The notes under the pieces were generated by a model. The model was given only the letters and a program-made list of their open reading frames with translations. It did not search any database and was not told the DNA's origin. Shown in pieces: positions 34,898-46,147 of a stretch of 64,000 nucleotides of DNA (positions within the stretch are counted from its first letter, which is position 1; every line of letters begins with the position of its first letter). A program made the translations under genes and the position numbers. Source of the stretch: Phragmites australis (Eukaryota > Streptophyta > Magnoliopsida > Poales > Poaceae); assembly GCF_958298935.1 (NCBI RefSeq), contig NC_084921.1:36785501-36849500 (forward strand), read 5' to 3'.

Positions 34898-35459
34898 TTA
34901 GGGCACCCCCCGCCTTAGCGCGATGAGCTCTCTCCCGCTTCCTTTCACTCTCTTCTTCGCGTGCTTGAGCCCGGCACGCTCCTTCACAGCGTTCCTGATG
35001 TGCTCCTCCTCCTGCCGTTTCAGCCATAGTTCCTCCTTATGTCGCTCGTACTCGTGGCGTTGGTAAGCTTCCCTCCTCCACCGCATCTCTATATCCACCC
35101 ACTGCTTCTGGTCCTCATTTTGCTCCATGTCCAGCCATTGCATTAAATCATAGATAGGTGGATGAGGCTAGATAAAAGAAACAAGATGGGAGATTAGTAA
35201 GAGAGTGCATGAAATTGTGTGGAAAGTGCCACATGAGTGATCTATTCGCTATACCGGTGGGTACTATACAGTCCATGTCGAGGCTTGTCGTACTGATAGT
35301 TGACAAATATGAAGAAGCGTAGGCCATATGTGTAGGATATGTTCTGGGACTCGCAAAGCCTACAAGGTTCGCCACAGAATCACAACGGTGGTTCGACCCC
35401 CTAGGAGATGAAAATTCTCCAATATTTCTTGGGTGGGCTTGGAGAGCTAAGGAAGACAT
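34898..35459 (-). CDS. Small transposon-borne coiled-coil gene
   Basis: Two open segments on the minus strand probably form one gene with a short intron. The first (ATG at 35459) is Ser/Pro/Tyr-rich. The second follows a good acceptor (TTTATCTAG at about 35168) and reads PHPPIYDLMQWLDMEQNED, then a highly charged Arg/Glu/Gln helix (EMRWRREAYQRHEYERHKEEL) and stops at 34898. A donor that keeps the frame exactly was not settled: GTACCC near 35265 keeps phase, while the stronger GTATAG at 35254 does not. A TATA box (CTATTATAAATAAT on the minus strand) is near 35516. The role is unknown; it sits in the Mutator-like element and is likely an accessory protein of it. Confidence 0.45.
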
Positions 35460-35524
35460 TGCAGTTGAGAGAGCCGAGGAAGGAGTGATCTATCCATGGA
35501 TGAAGGTGGGATTATTTATAATAG

Positions 35525-36361
35525 ATGGGGGTTGGTGTATGGACTGAGTGCACAGGCTCAGCTGGGGGCTGGAGTATAAGATTCCCTGTGAAAGCTGAAA
35601 AAGTTATGGTATTGATGCTTCGCAGAGATTCCCTGCGGAAGCTGTTGCTTGGTGTGGTCATTTTATTCTGCAAAAGTTTAGCAAGTAGTTATTATTGCTT
35701 CTGCATGTAAGACAGGGAATCCAATGAAATCATTGGGCTTAGAGAAAATGTATTGGTAGAATGATAAATCCCAACCATTTTATTGAAGAAAGTATAATAC
35801 ATCACATATAAGGGTCATCGTAAGCATTTATTACATGTCTGTGGCTACAGTATGTAAGGCAATATACACCGACTCGTACCCTACTCGTACACAATCTTCG
35901 ACAAGATACAATGGCATGTAGTACTCCATCGCTAAACAAAGCGTGGCTTATGGAAAGACAGATTATCGGGTGCAAGAAAGTATATACTAGGTTGGTGGAA
36001 AAGATGGAGGTTTCTCATCCAGATATTCCCAGCAGATCTCTTGAAAGTTGCATCCATGGAGGTAGGGCTTGCTGCACACGTACACATGAAGAGGCGTCTG
36101 CCATAGGTGTAGGAGATGTTACTACTTACAATGTCATTACATGTTCAGATTGATGTAACCTATCGCTGCCACCTTTTAAGAGCGTTGTGTCCAAACGCTG
36201 CCGACTATTCAGAGTCGCTATAGGAAGGCATCCAATGCATGCACTATCTCCAAATTACATACCTACACTTGGTCCATACACCATCGGGACTTGTTGTATA
36301 TAAACAAAACTCAATCGATTCTCAACTCACACATCTTCTGACCTCGAATTGAATCGAGACA
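35525..36361. other. Spacer between the two divergent transposon genes
   Basis: Divergent promoter region for the coiled-coil gene (minus) and the GRF gene (plus). A TATA-like site (TTGTATATAAACAAA) near 36293 lies about 68 bases before the GRF ATG. Two 60-80 codon frames show no recognisable features. Confidence 0.45.
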
Positions 36362-37025
36362 ATGGCGTTTCTTCATCCTCTCGATGGCCCCATCGATCCA
36401 TCACCTCCACACCCCCATTTAGATATCCATGTCCATGGCAGAGATTTCTACGGAAACCACAATGCTCTTCCTTCCTCGTTTTGGCCACCATGTCGACATG
36501 GAGATGATGTTGTAGTCCAGGTTTATGAGCATTTTAGTGACGCAGGCCGTCGCTTCTTCTGTTGTCTACATTTCATAGTACGAACAAATAGTACCTACTT
36601 TCTTTCCTATTTTCTCAAAACTATTTACTTATCTCATCTATCACTTTTTCTAGACAGACGATTGTGGGTTCCAGTACTGGATTGATCTGCTGACAGAACC
36701 ACACATTTAAGAATACATCCGTCACCTGCACATCGTTATCGAGGAACTACATGAACAATTATGCCAAAGAGAGATGCAGGAACATCAGAAGGCACTATAT
36801 CCCACCTCGCATGGCAGGTTGGAGGAACAACTGTGAGTAATAAGGATGTGTTCTAGCGGTTGGACGAGGATTTGATTTCGTATTTGACCTGCACTATGTT
36901 ATCATTCTCTAAATATGTGAATCCCAATATGTACCCAGGAGTAACCAAGAGCTTGCTCCCCCACCACCACCGACGCTCTATGGTGATGTGTTACCTTGGC
37001 ATTTTGTTATATTTTCTTATGCCAT
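36362..37025 (+). pseudogene. GRF-type zinc-finger gene, interrupted
   Basis: Exon 1 starts at the ATG (MAFLHPLDGPIDP) and carries the first half of a GRF zinc finger: FWPPCRHGDDVVVQVYE, then DAGRRFFCCLHFI, ending near 36579 at a GTACGA donor. After an acceptor at about 36652 the frame resumes with DDCGFQYWIDLL, the second half. An in-frame TAA follows in an otherwise open helix (EYIRHLHIVIEELHEQL). A third exon starts after the acceptor near 36939 (SNQELAPPPPPTLYGDV). GRF fingers (consensus ending CGFFKWID) occur in nucleic acid enzymes and in many plant transposon proteins. The solo LTR at 37026 cuts the gene; its original downstream sequence resumes at about 41609. Confidence 0.6.
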
Positions 37026-37504
37026 TGTCGGAGGGTTAGCTCGTGTCGCAGGGATCCTGAAGGACCCCTTATTAGAGATTCGGCCGGGGCATGATTCTGA
37101 ATATGTTTGCTGGAGAAATAAATGGATATAAATGCGATGGCAGGTGGGATAGAATGATCTAATGCAGAAAAGAGTAAACGCGCTGGGGGGATTTTTAGAC
37201 AGGTTCGGGCCACACTGCGCGTAACACCCTACTCATGTGTGGATGCTATAAATGCCCTGAGAATGTCTCTCAGGAATGTGCTGGTTACAAGAATGTTTGT
37301 CTATCCTAGAGCCTCGGGCTCCTTGTTCTTCGGTGGTCACAGCTTCTATGCCTGTACGAAGGTGTTCTTCGATCTCTGAGCAGGCGCCAGAGAGTTCGAG
37401 CGCTCCTCTGTACCAACTCAGACTCAGTCTCGATCTCAGCTCCTTCTCTTTTTTTCTGTCCGCGTCCGCCGGCTCCTTAAATATCCGCCAGCGGTGGCGT
37501 GCCC

Positions 37505-40500
37505 TGTAACACCCCAAATTTCAATTTTTGCAATAATTTAAAATTTTGCTAGAAATTAAATATGTGGTTGCAATTTTGTTCAATAGAAAAAAATTAATTT
37601 CTAAAATTAAATTGTCCTAGGATAATGTTTGATGCATTCATGCCATTAGAGATGCATTAAGGTTTTTATTGAGTGGAAAAATTTGTTAAAATTTGCTAGA
37701 AATCGCTCGTTCAAACCCCTATTTGAAAATTGTTGAAAATCAAATTGGAAAAAGAATTTCTAAAAGGAAAAATGCCCTTGGGCCGATTCTTTCTCCCTCG
37801 GCCCATCTTACCTCCCCCTTCTCCTTCTCTCGTGGGCCGCCTTTTCTTCCCCGCGCCGGCCCATCGGTCGAGCCAGCCTGCAGCGCACCCGAGCCGGCCC
37901 CTTCACCTCTCCCTCTCTGCCGTGCGGGCCCCGCGCAGAGCCGCTCCGCCCGAGCCGTCCTGCCCGAGCCGGCTCCACTTCTTCCACCTCCCGCCGGTTC
38001 GTTCCCCTCCGCCGCCGCCTCGCAATCCCGCACCTCCCCGCGCCCTCTCCCCTCCCAAAAACAGCCGAATCCAAAGCCTTAAACCCCATCAAGGTGCCCC
38101 CGCCCGTTTCCCCTCTTTACTTCTCCCTCTAGTGCCCAATCAATCGGGAAAAACCGACGCCATTGAAAGCCATGGCCGCCGGCCATTTTCTTCAAATTCC
38201 GGCCAATCCTCTTCCCCTCTCTCGTATATAAGCCGTCCATCGTCTCCCTTTTGACGTTCCGCGCATTTTGCACCCATTTCCCCCTCTTCTTCCACTTGGA
38301 TTTGAGCCCGACGCCATCTCCTCTATTGCCGCCAGTGAGAAGCTCGCCGTCGCTTTGTTTCACCGTGTCAAACCCCTTTTTGACCTTGGTCTTCGCTTCT
38401 TTGGTGTCGCAGAACCCCGGGCGACGCTTCCCGACGCTCCTCGTCTTCGATTCGGCACCCGAACCCCCTCCCCGACGTCTCTCCGACCGCCGCCGCCATC
38501 CGCTTCGTCGCCCGGTCGCCTCGAGCCCTCTCCGTCGCCGTTTGCACTCGGGGTAAGCTCGCCACCCTCCCCTCTCTCTCCGCCGCCGCTCGCCGTCGAT
38601 CCCCTTGCCCGGCGACGAGGTTTGCCGCTTCTCCGGCGAGCACCGCCGCCACCGAGCCACCACCACCGCCGCTCTCCTCTGAAGCCGGCAGGAGCCCCCC
38701 CCCCTCAATTATCCACCGTTCGATCCAATTTGGAGGGCCATGATTAGATATAGCCTTACCCCTTCACAGAGCCAATCGTGTGTCGCCACGTGTGTTATGT
38801 AATCCTAGTCACCAAATCAGCCACCTCAGCGCCACATAAGCCAGCCACCTCATCCAATTTGCCTACGTGGCAGTGCCACATCAGCAAACCTTTACCCAGT
38901 AATATTCCTATTTGTTTTAATTCAGGAATAATGGCAAATTTGCAAAACAAACCCCTGTACTTTCCTAAAATTAACCAAGAGCCCATGTCTTTTTGCAGCT
39001 ACTCCCTAAACTTCTACATATTTACAATTAAGTCCCTCTGTTTTGCAAAAAGGCCCCTAACCTCCCTATTTTTATTTAAAATAAGTCCTTTTCTTTTACA
39101 AACGTAACCCTAATCTTGTTTATCACATAACTTTTTGCTCGTAGCTCCGATTTGGACGATTTTTGCGCCCAAATGTTCGTAGCAATGTATAGAATCTTTT
39201 TGTAGGGTTTTTTTTTTTTGTCTAGTTTCAATACTGTTTGGTGTATTGTTCTTAGGTTTTTCATGTGGTATGTCTTTTCCGGTCTGTCGAATAGGAGGTG
39301 ATCAGTTCGAGAATCCGCAAGATCAAGTGTTTGAAGACGTTGAGCAGTACCCTGTCGAAGGCAAGTGTCCTTGAGCATATTTATCCTATTTTAGAATTGC
39401 AGGTGTAGTTTTTAACCTTCGGAATGCATGCTTGTCTAAATATGAATCCTATGTTAGGGTTTACTAGTTTTGAATCAATATTTTCCTTGTCACCGTTGTT
39501 CATCGTGTTACGAAAATGGGTAGTTTATGCTAGCGTAGTCTTGGTTGGGAAATCTTAATATTGATTAATGAACTATGCAACAATGTTGGGAGATGGTAAT
39601 TATTTTTGTAGCAACATGGTATAGGTTTTCCCCAACAGAATGGATGGTTTGAGGTGGAGCCTATGGCATGTTTGTGTTTGTATCTGTGTAGGGTCCTAAG
39701 GACCGGTTCTTGGGCATGTAACCAAGTTTTGTCCGCACAACCACGAGACCTATATGGGTACGGCCTGGCCAACTAATTAATCACCTTCTAGCTTAGTGGG
39801 CACCATAGGTCGGTATAAGTGGCACAAGAGGGGGCTTCTGCAGCAATGTAATTGTCTGTTAGCGGTGAAACCTCAGTGGGTGCCTGCGGGTTGGAGGGAG
39901 CTTTGTAAAGGCCTTGTAGTGAGACCCCGACTCCACACCCCAGAAGTTTGGAGCAACAAGGGAATCACGACTCGTGGGGAAAGCAGTGCAAACTCTGCAG
40001 AGTGTCAATCTGGTCGATCAGCCGTGCTCACGGATAAGAGCGAGCTTGGACTTCCTCAGGATTAGTTGGGATCAGGGTTTGGTATGGTGAGTTGGGGGTA
40101 ACCAGGTAATGAAATTATCTGGTGAGTCTTGGTAGTCAGATGGAATCCGATGAGTCGAATCTTTGAATATAGTCGTGTCTTTTCACTTAGTAAATAGGAT
40201 GCCTGATGTTGGAGTCATAGGCAGATCATAGTTGCTTAGTGCTGTTAGCCAATGTCAAAGTCCATTTCTTGACATAAGCCGCGTATCATGTTTTTTTCCC
40301 TACGCTTGCGGAGTACAATATTTGTACTCACACTTGTTGTCCCCTACCCTGCATCCTACCACTGTTCAGAAGCTGGAAACCAAGCTGGAGTTTTCAACGA
40401 CGACTTTGACCCAGAGTTGCTGTTCTAGGCTGTGTTGCCCCCCGGTCGGCGCCTGTGGAAGATGGAGCCGCTAGCACTGAAGACCCTTTAGTTTTTCCCC

Positions 40501-40666
40501 GCTGTGTTTTTCTTTAGACCCTCGGGTCCTTTTGTATTAAGTTAAATACGATGTTGTAATAAAGGCACTGTGATGATATTACTAATGATGTAAGCATATG
40601 TATGAAACTTGATCCTGGTATACATGTGTTGTGCCCGGTTTTGTTCCTTTAAAACTGGGTGTTACA
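37505..40666 (+). mobile_element. Solo LTR (inner), Tekay/Del-like gypsy
   Basis: 3162 bases, start TGTAACACCCC, end GGGTGTTACA (exact inverted ends), flanked by a perfect TGCCC duplication at 37500-37504 and 40667-40671. Length and termini fit the long LTRs of chromovirus-type gypsy elements. The GC-rich block at 37790-38700 gives long overlapping frames in both strands, which are not genes. It lies inside the outer solo LTR, so it is the later insertion. Confidence 0.88.
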
Positions 40667-41116
40667 TGCCCCGAATGGGAGGGCACGAGTTCCAAGGCAC
40701 CATAAATGGAAAAGACAGTCATCATGGCTTCTGCACGAAGTGACAGGGGTTGAAAACGCGCCCCGCGCCCGGTCTTCAGTCGTCATGATGGCGCTGGCAA
40801 CGGGCGTCGTGGAGAGGGCCCACCGGGCAGACGCAGAGCGGCCCGGCGTGCCCGCCCGGTCTTGTTCGCCTGCCACAGCAGCGCGGTAGACGGAACGCCT
40901 CGGGCCTCGCGATGCTATCCCGAGGCGCGCTGGATGGCGCGGGATGAGACCCGTGCATTAAATGTCCCCACGCCTTTCTGCCAGAGTGTGGCAGAGACTG
41001 ACACCGAGCGTGGCAGGAGCAGTTGGAGGTGATAGGCCACGCGCGCCCTTAAATGCGGCATCGGGCCTTTCACTACTGACACCTCATCGCTGGACCCCTG
41101 TGGGGCCACTGACGGG

Positions 41117-41500
41117 GGGCTTCCTGGGCCGTCGGGGAACCGAGTGCTCGGGAGTCACTGTTCACCTCCCCGGGCACTCGCTCCCGAAAACGCCCTCTCT
41201 TGGCCCTCGGGGAACCGAGTGTTCGGGTGTCACTATTCATCTCCCCGAGCACTCTCTCCCGGATTTGACTGTTCGGGTCCTCGGGGAACCGAGTGCTCGG
41301 GGGTCACTGTTTACCTCCCCGAGCACTCTCTTCCCGGTACTCGGCTTTCCTGGTCGTCGGGGGGCTCAGGTGCTCAGGGGGTCACTGTTCACCTCCCCCG
41401 AGCACCCCTTCCTGGTTACTTGGTCTCCGCAGATCATCGGGGAACCTAGGTACTCGGGAACCACTGTTTGTGGCCCCGAGCGCCCTCTCCCGGAACTTAG
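41117..41500. repeat. Tandem repeat block inside the outer solo LTR
   Basis: About five imperfect copies of a 60-75 bp unit built around CTCGGGGAACCGAGTGCTCG, then TCACTGTTCACCTCCCCGAG and CTCTCCCGG. The block gives long repetitive open frames that are not genes. Confidence 0.8.
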
Positions 41501-41608
41501 TCCTTTTTACCTTGCGGAGATGACCCCCGCGGGAGGGCGCCACGTGGCGGATTGCTGGCCTGGCCTCAAGATTCGGGGACCTCTGGTTCCTGATTCACCG
41601 ACAGCCGT

Positions 41609-41936
41609 GTTGTTCCTAATTGAATAAATTGTACCCTGTCATGTAATATTTTATTGTATTTGCAAGTTTTATAGTAGTAGGGTTTTTTTATGCGAAGGCC
41701 TTTTATTTTGAAAATTGCAAGTGAACGATTTGAAAGGGGATGTGACTGCACAATGGTCTTCGTTGGTATCGATCGAGAACACAGTTAATAAAAACATGGC
41801 TGATAATAAATATCCCACATTAACATCCAACATGATATCACAGACACATAATATAAATACTAGCACAGAGTACACACCAAACAGTAACATGGAGTAATAG
41901 TACATAACACCCTGAAACTAACAATGATATAGAATC
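41609..41936. other. 3' ends of two converging transposon genes
   Basis: Sequence downstream of the solo LTR, probably the 3' UTR of the GRF gene (AT-rich, with AATAAATTG near 41622), running towards the end of the PMD gene from the other strand. No coding features seen. Confidence 0.4.
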
Positions 41937-44672
41937 CTACAGGTTACGTCCCCTCTTAGGGACGACACCCCTAGTCTCATCTATCCTAGGGACCCTGCGC
42001 CTCATCTCTCACACATGATCACCTGAGTACGTCAGGCGGTCCGGTGGAAGGACCGGCAGCTCAGGTCGGCCAGCAGGCGGTGGAGTGGCATAGTCGTCCT
42101 ATGAGGGCCGAGTCCCCAGGAGTGACGCATAAGGTAGCTGCAACACACCAAGCTCGTCGCTCTGTCCGATGATGAAGTCGTAAGCAGGGACTTGACTAAC
42201 ATCCCTGCTAAGAAGCTCCATGTAGCTCCCATGTGCCTCTACTTCCAGGAGATCGTCGAACTCTGCACATGGAACAACAAACAAATCAAGTTACCACCGG
42301 TAAACCGTGGCATACGTAACAATATGGAATGCATAAAGCGAATGTCCTACCTGCACTGGGGACGCGAGAGCACAAAGTACCTGCATCCACAGAGGAAGGG
42401 TGCATCGCACTGCTGAAGGTGTGGAAGTGGCCAACGGAACCATAGCAGGGGCACCAGCACCAAAGAACGAAAGCCGAGGCACGTGCCACTGTAGTGGGGG
42501 TGACCAGCAGCAGTGAAAGACTGTCTCGCCGTCGTAGGGGTCAAAGAGGAAGACAGTGTTGAAGACATCCTCGACAGCTCAGGCGAAAGGTGGAACTACC
42601 TGTTGGTGCGGCAGCGGGGTGAAGCTGGCAGACGGTCGTGCCGGCATCTGTGCCGACGCTTGTGGTTCCGTCATAACGTTCGAGGATGAACTGCAGCTCA
42701 ACGATCTTAAGGACTTCGCCACGTTTAGGATAATCCGGCCAAACGACGTGCTCATCTCGACCGTGGGGGCCTCACCCCCACTATCGAGCCGCAGTCTCGA
42801 TGCACGTGCCTCGACATCAATCTGGCGTAGTATGTCCCTTTACAAAGATAAACTTTATCTCACCTCATAATTTTTAAGCTAACAATTGAGGTAAATGATG
42901 AATCGTGTAGGGTTATTTGTACCTCAAGTGAACGAGCCTGGTCCCTGTGCGTAGGGTAAAGGTCGCGCATATCCGCCACATGTCATGGAAACTCGGCTGG
43001 TGTCTACGTCACCCGGACCCGCATCTGACGCACAAACCACGATAGGTGCTCCACGTACGCCTCCTCCAAGTGTGGCCGCTCCTCCTCCACGATGTGCTCG
43101 ATAGCTACGTCCCATTCTTCAACCCATCTCTGCACACACGATGCAAACGCGCTAGTGGAATGAGCCCCCCTCCGCGTCAACATGCAGAAACATAAGTCCG
43201 CGAATACAAGGTTTACATGTGGGCCGTATAAAAATTTAATTACAATGTTACGCACATGTGTATGTTGCTAGGCACCAACCTAGTCAACGGTAGCGGCCAC
43301 GGCTGGAACTTCCCAAATTGCTGCATCACGCGATGCAGTGAGTACTCCTCGACACCGATGTCGAAGACGAGGGCACGAGTCATGAGCCAATACTCCCGAT
43401 CACGTAGGTAGAACATCGAAAGTCCAAACAGAGCATGTTGAAGTACCTCGGCCTGCGTGTATAACCACTAGCGCACACAGTCCACCGTCAGCTCATCAAA
43501 CTGACGAACGAAGTCCGGGTACGCACGGTGTGTCTGCATGCTGGACCAACTCGGTTGTGCAACCTAACTAAGTTAGATAATACAATAAAGCAATCAACAT
43601 AAACGTACACAAATAGCATTACACTTACCCTACGTCTGCACCACAAGGACCCCATGGTCGGGACATCGATATCGTCTGCACCAAACTGGTACGCGCTAAG
43701 GTCCACAACGGGCCTGCTGATGGTGATGCGCTCGTACGACCACATCTTAAGTAGCAAAGGACACCCGTTCAAGATCATGTTGTCGTCAATATTCGTGCAC
43801 CCGTCGCATAGGCCCCTGTACGTCGCAGCTAGCCCAGCTGTACTGCGCGAGCTCCGCCGGGTCGGCGTCTGCAACCTCTCTGGTGTAGGGGATCATGCTC
43901 CTCGAAACCGCGTTGTTGTGGGTCTCGGTGAACATGACTCACCCGATGGTGTCGGGAGACGTCCTCGGCGCCTACTAGTGGGTGGATGGTGTCCGCCTAT
44001 CAAACAAGGAAGAAGTACAAATATTAGCATCCATTAATAACATAAAGGAGATGAGAAACCATTAAAAGACATACATACCACAAACTAAACGAGAAAGACC
44101 TTCGTTGGGCCTTACTTCTCATTCGCTGAAAAAGGCCTGAACGGGGTTACGCTATCCATCCATTGAACGACAGAGAAGCGGCCTAGCATCTCATCCTGCC
44201 AGTCCACACCCACGTCCCTAGCCCCAACAGCGGCACCCGCGCAAGTCAGGCCCATCAGGATTGAGACGTCCTTGAGCATGGGCGCCATCTCGCTGCACGG
44301 GAGGTGGAACGTGTGCGTCTCGGGACGCCACCTGTCGACAAGGGCCGCGAGGAGGACCCTGTCGTAGCTGAACCGCGTCGCCGCCTCTGAGGCCCCCACC
44401 AACGCGTCCACCTCCACAAACCGACACAACGAAAGTAGGCCAGTAGCACGGAACCTGCAAGCATACTACAGTTAGTGACCAATATCGTGTCTAAATCCGT
44501 ATAGAACTGTAAATTCAAAATTAACAAACCTCGGGATCCAGCACTCGTCAATCCTCATTAGCTCATCTGGTACACGAGGTCGAAGTACTAGGAGTTCCTC
44601 ACCCTGCACAGCGATGCGGTACGAACGGTGCCTGACGTCGATCTGGGGGTCCAGCAACTCCAGCTGCGCCAT
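41937..44672 (-). pseudogene. Plant mobile domain (PMD, MAIN-like) transposon gene
   Basis: Begins at the ATG at 44672 (MAQLELLDPQIDVRHRSYR). Exon 1 ends near 44530 (DECWIPR). Exon 2, from about 44459, reads FRATGLLSLCRFVEVDALVG and contains the PMD hallmark LVDRWRPETHTFHLPCSEM with the following KDVSILMGL. Exon pieces at 43.87-43.63 kb (MWSYERITISRPVVDL, TMGSLWCRRR), 43.56-43.28 kb (HRAYPDFVRQFDEL, VFDIGVEEYSLHRVM), 43.13-43.01 kb (RWVEEWDVAIEHIVEEERPH) and 42.27-41.94 kb (FDDLLEVEAHGSYMELL) follow in order. Stops and frame changes separate several of them, for example after FDELTVDCVR. Host members of this family, such as MAIN, act in silencing and genome maintenance; this copy is transposon-borne. 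Exon limits are approximate. Confidence 0.7.
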
Positions 44673-44949
44673 ACCTGCATGTTCACAAGTTATTTATATT
44701 TTTATATGCAAAAAATAAAGAGTAAGAAGTGTCGATTGGTCTTTATTTGTGGGATGAACGAGTAAGCGTCTAGCATATAACATTATATAATACATTGTTC
44801 AAATGGTACATAAATATGTGAATTAATCATAACATAACATGTTACAACCTCGAACATTGTGACCGTCTCGGCACTAACACAATAATGTACATTGTGTGCA
44901 CATGAATATCTATCACACACGAAATTACAACATTAATCAATCTCAATGA

Positions 44950-45175
44950 GCCGATGAAGCTGACGATCGACGACTACGAGGACGTCTCCCATCTCCAGCA
45001 GACCCAAATAGACCTGCTTCTGTGGGGTTCACATTTGAGACACCAACGGTGTATTTCTTGTAAGTGTGTCATGTTCCGTTGCACTTGCTGCACCATTTCA
45101 CACGACGTCCAGTTTCTACTTCATCCATGTCATTACGGAGCCTCGTAGTCCTACACCACCTTAGCTCATAGAGCC
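44950..45175 (-). pseudogene. MURA-like transposase tail (zinc knuckle)
   Basis: On the minus strand a frame reads RLRNDMDEVETGRRVKWCSKC, a stop in place of the next coding triplet, then HTYKKYTVGVSNVNPTEAG. The CX2C-HX4 spacing fits the C-terminal CCHC zinc knuckle of Mutator-type transposases, with the last cysteine changed to tyrosine. The upstream part, with the DDE domain and SWIM finger, is missing, replaced by the LTR remnant after 45180. Identification rests on this short stretch and on the neighbouring PMD gene. Confidence 0.45.
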
Positions 45176-46147
45176 CAGTCAGCTTTTCTTTTCTTTTTAA
45201 TTTTTTAATTGCTATGATGACGTCATAAATAGTATATATATTACGTAATAAATAGATTTTTATTGTAAAAATAATTCTAATAATAATAATTAGGAAATTG
45301 ATTTATGATAATGTTTAATAATATTATATATATATATATATATTTAATTCTTTTAAATAGTTTTATAATTCAAATAAATACTAGAAATTTAAGAAAAATC
45401 CTAGAAAATCATATTTGGCTTTAGAAAAATTCTAAAATATTTCTAGCAATATAATTTCATATATAGATAATCTTTTAGTCTGTTTTTAATCTTTAGAAAA
45501 ATATAACTTGATAACCGTAGCTATGTTTTGGCCTGTTCTTTCGCTAGATTGTTTGGAATAATGTGATCTTATTTGTGATGATATTTGTTGTGTGATTTTT
45601 TGTTCTTTTTGGATCTTGGTGTTTATGTGTTGTTATTTTTCAAGTATGTCGTGCGTAGATGCCAACGTCCAGGAGGAGCTAGAATGTCTGCAGGATCAGG
45701 ATTTTGAAGACCCAACTGAGTTCAGTGAAGACAAGTTGTGTTCTTGAACATATCTATCCTAATTTTACAAATATTTTATTTTATAAACATGCATGCTAAT
45801 AATATATTAGAAATCCCATGAGTTAGGTTTTACCCTACTTTTCCCTTATCATCCTTGTCGCTATAGTATGATTTTGAGTTATAGAAGGGTAGATGATGCT
45901 TAGCCTTACTTTAGGATGGAAGTCATGATAAATATTCTATGAACATGATAATGGTCATATGCAACAATGATAAATATGATGAAATAATTTTTGTAGCAAC
46001 ATGATATAGAGATTTGAGCATGTGATATGATCGGTAGGTGATGTACAGTTGAGACAAGTGGTAATCTTGCTCAAATCTAAGGATCGGTTCGTGGGGTGAT
46101 CTTTATGTATTTATAATATAACCACAAGCCTGGTATGGGACGACAAC

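Larger units (their letters stand above)
37026..41603 (+). mobile_element. Solo LTR (outer) in the Mutator-like element
   Basis: Starts TGTCGGAGGGTTAGC and ends TGATTCACCGACA, with flanks gccat (37021-37025) and gccgt (41604-41608), a target duplication with one change. Without the nested insertion it is about 1.41 kb. It is the same family as the solo LTR at 46148, sharing GAGATTCGGCCGG near the start, TTTAGACAGGTT-GGGCC in the middle, a tandem repeat block and the same end. No internal retrotransposon sequence is present, so it formed by recombination between two LTRs. Confidence 0.85.
34300..45178 (-). mobile_element. Mutator-like element remnant carrying PMD, GRF and MURA-like genes
   Basis: Four gene remnants lie together: a small coiled-coil gene (minus, 35.46-34.90 kb), a GRF zinc-finger gene (plus, 36.36 kb onward), a PMD gene (minus, 44.67-41.94 kb) and the zinc-knuckle tail of a MURA-like transposase (minus, about 45.15-44.95 kb). 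Plant mobile domain proteins are known passengers of plant Mutator-like and gypsy elements, and the knuckle tail favours MULE here. A nested pair of solo LTRs (37026-41603) breaks the GRF gene, and an LTR remnant removes the transposase beyond 45180. Neither terminal repeat was found, so both limits are approximate. Every gene carries lesions, so the element is dead. Confidence 0.55.

Noticed and set aside
37693..38750. Long overlapping open frames on both strands (up to 209 codons)
   Set aside because: They lie in the GC-rich part of a solo LTR with defined ends and a target duplication, are low in complexity, and contain no domain.
40962..41627. 221-codon open frame
   Set aside because: It is the translation of the tandem repeat block of a solo LTR; the repeats keep the frame open by chance.
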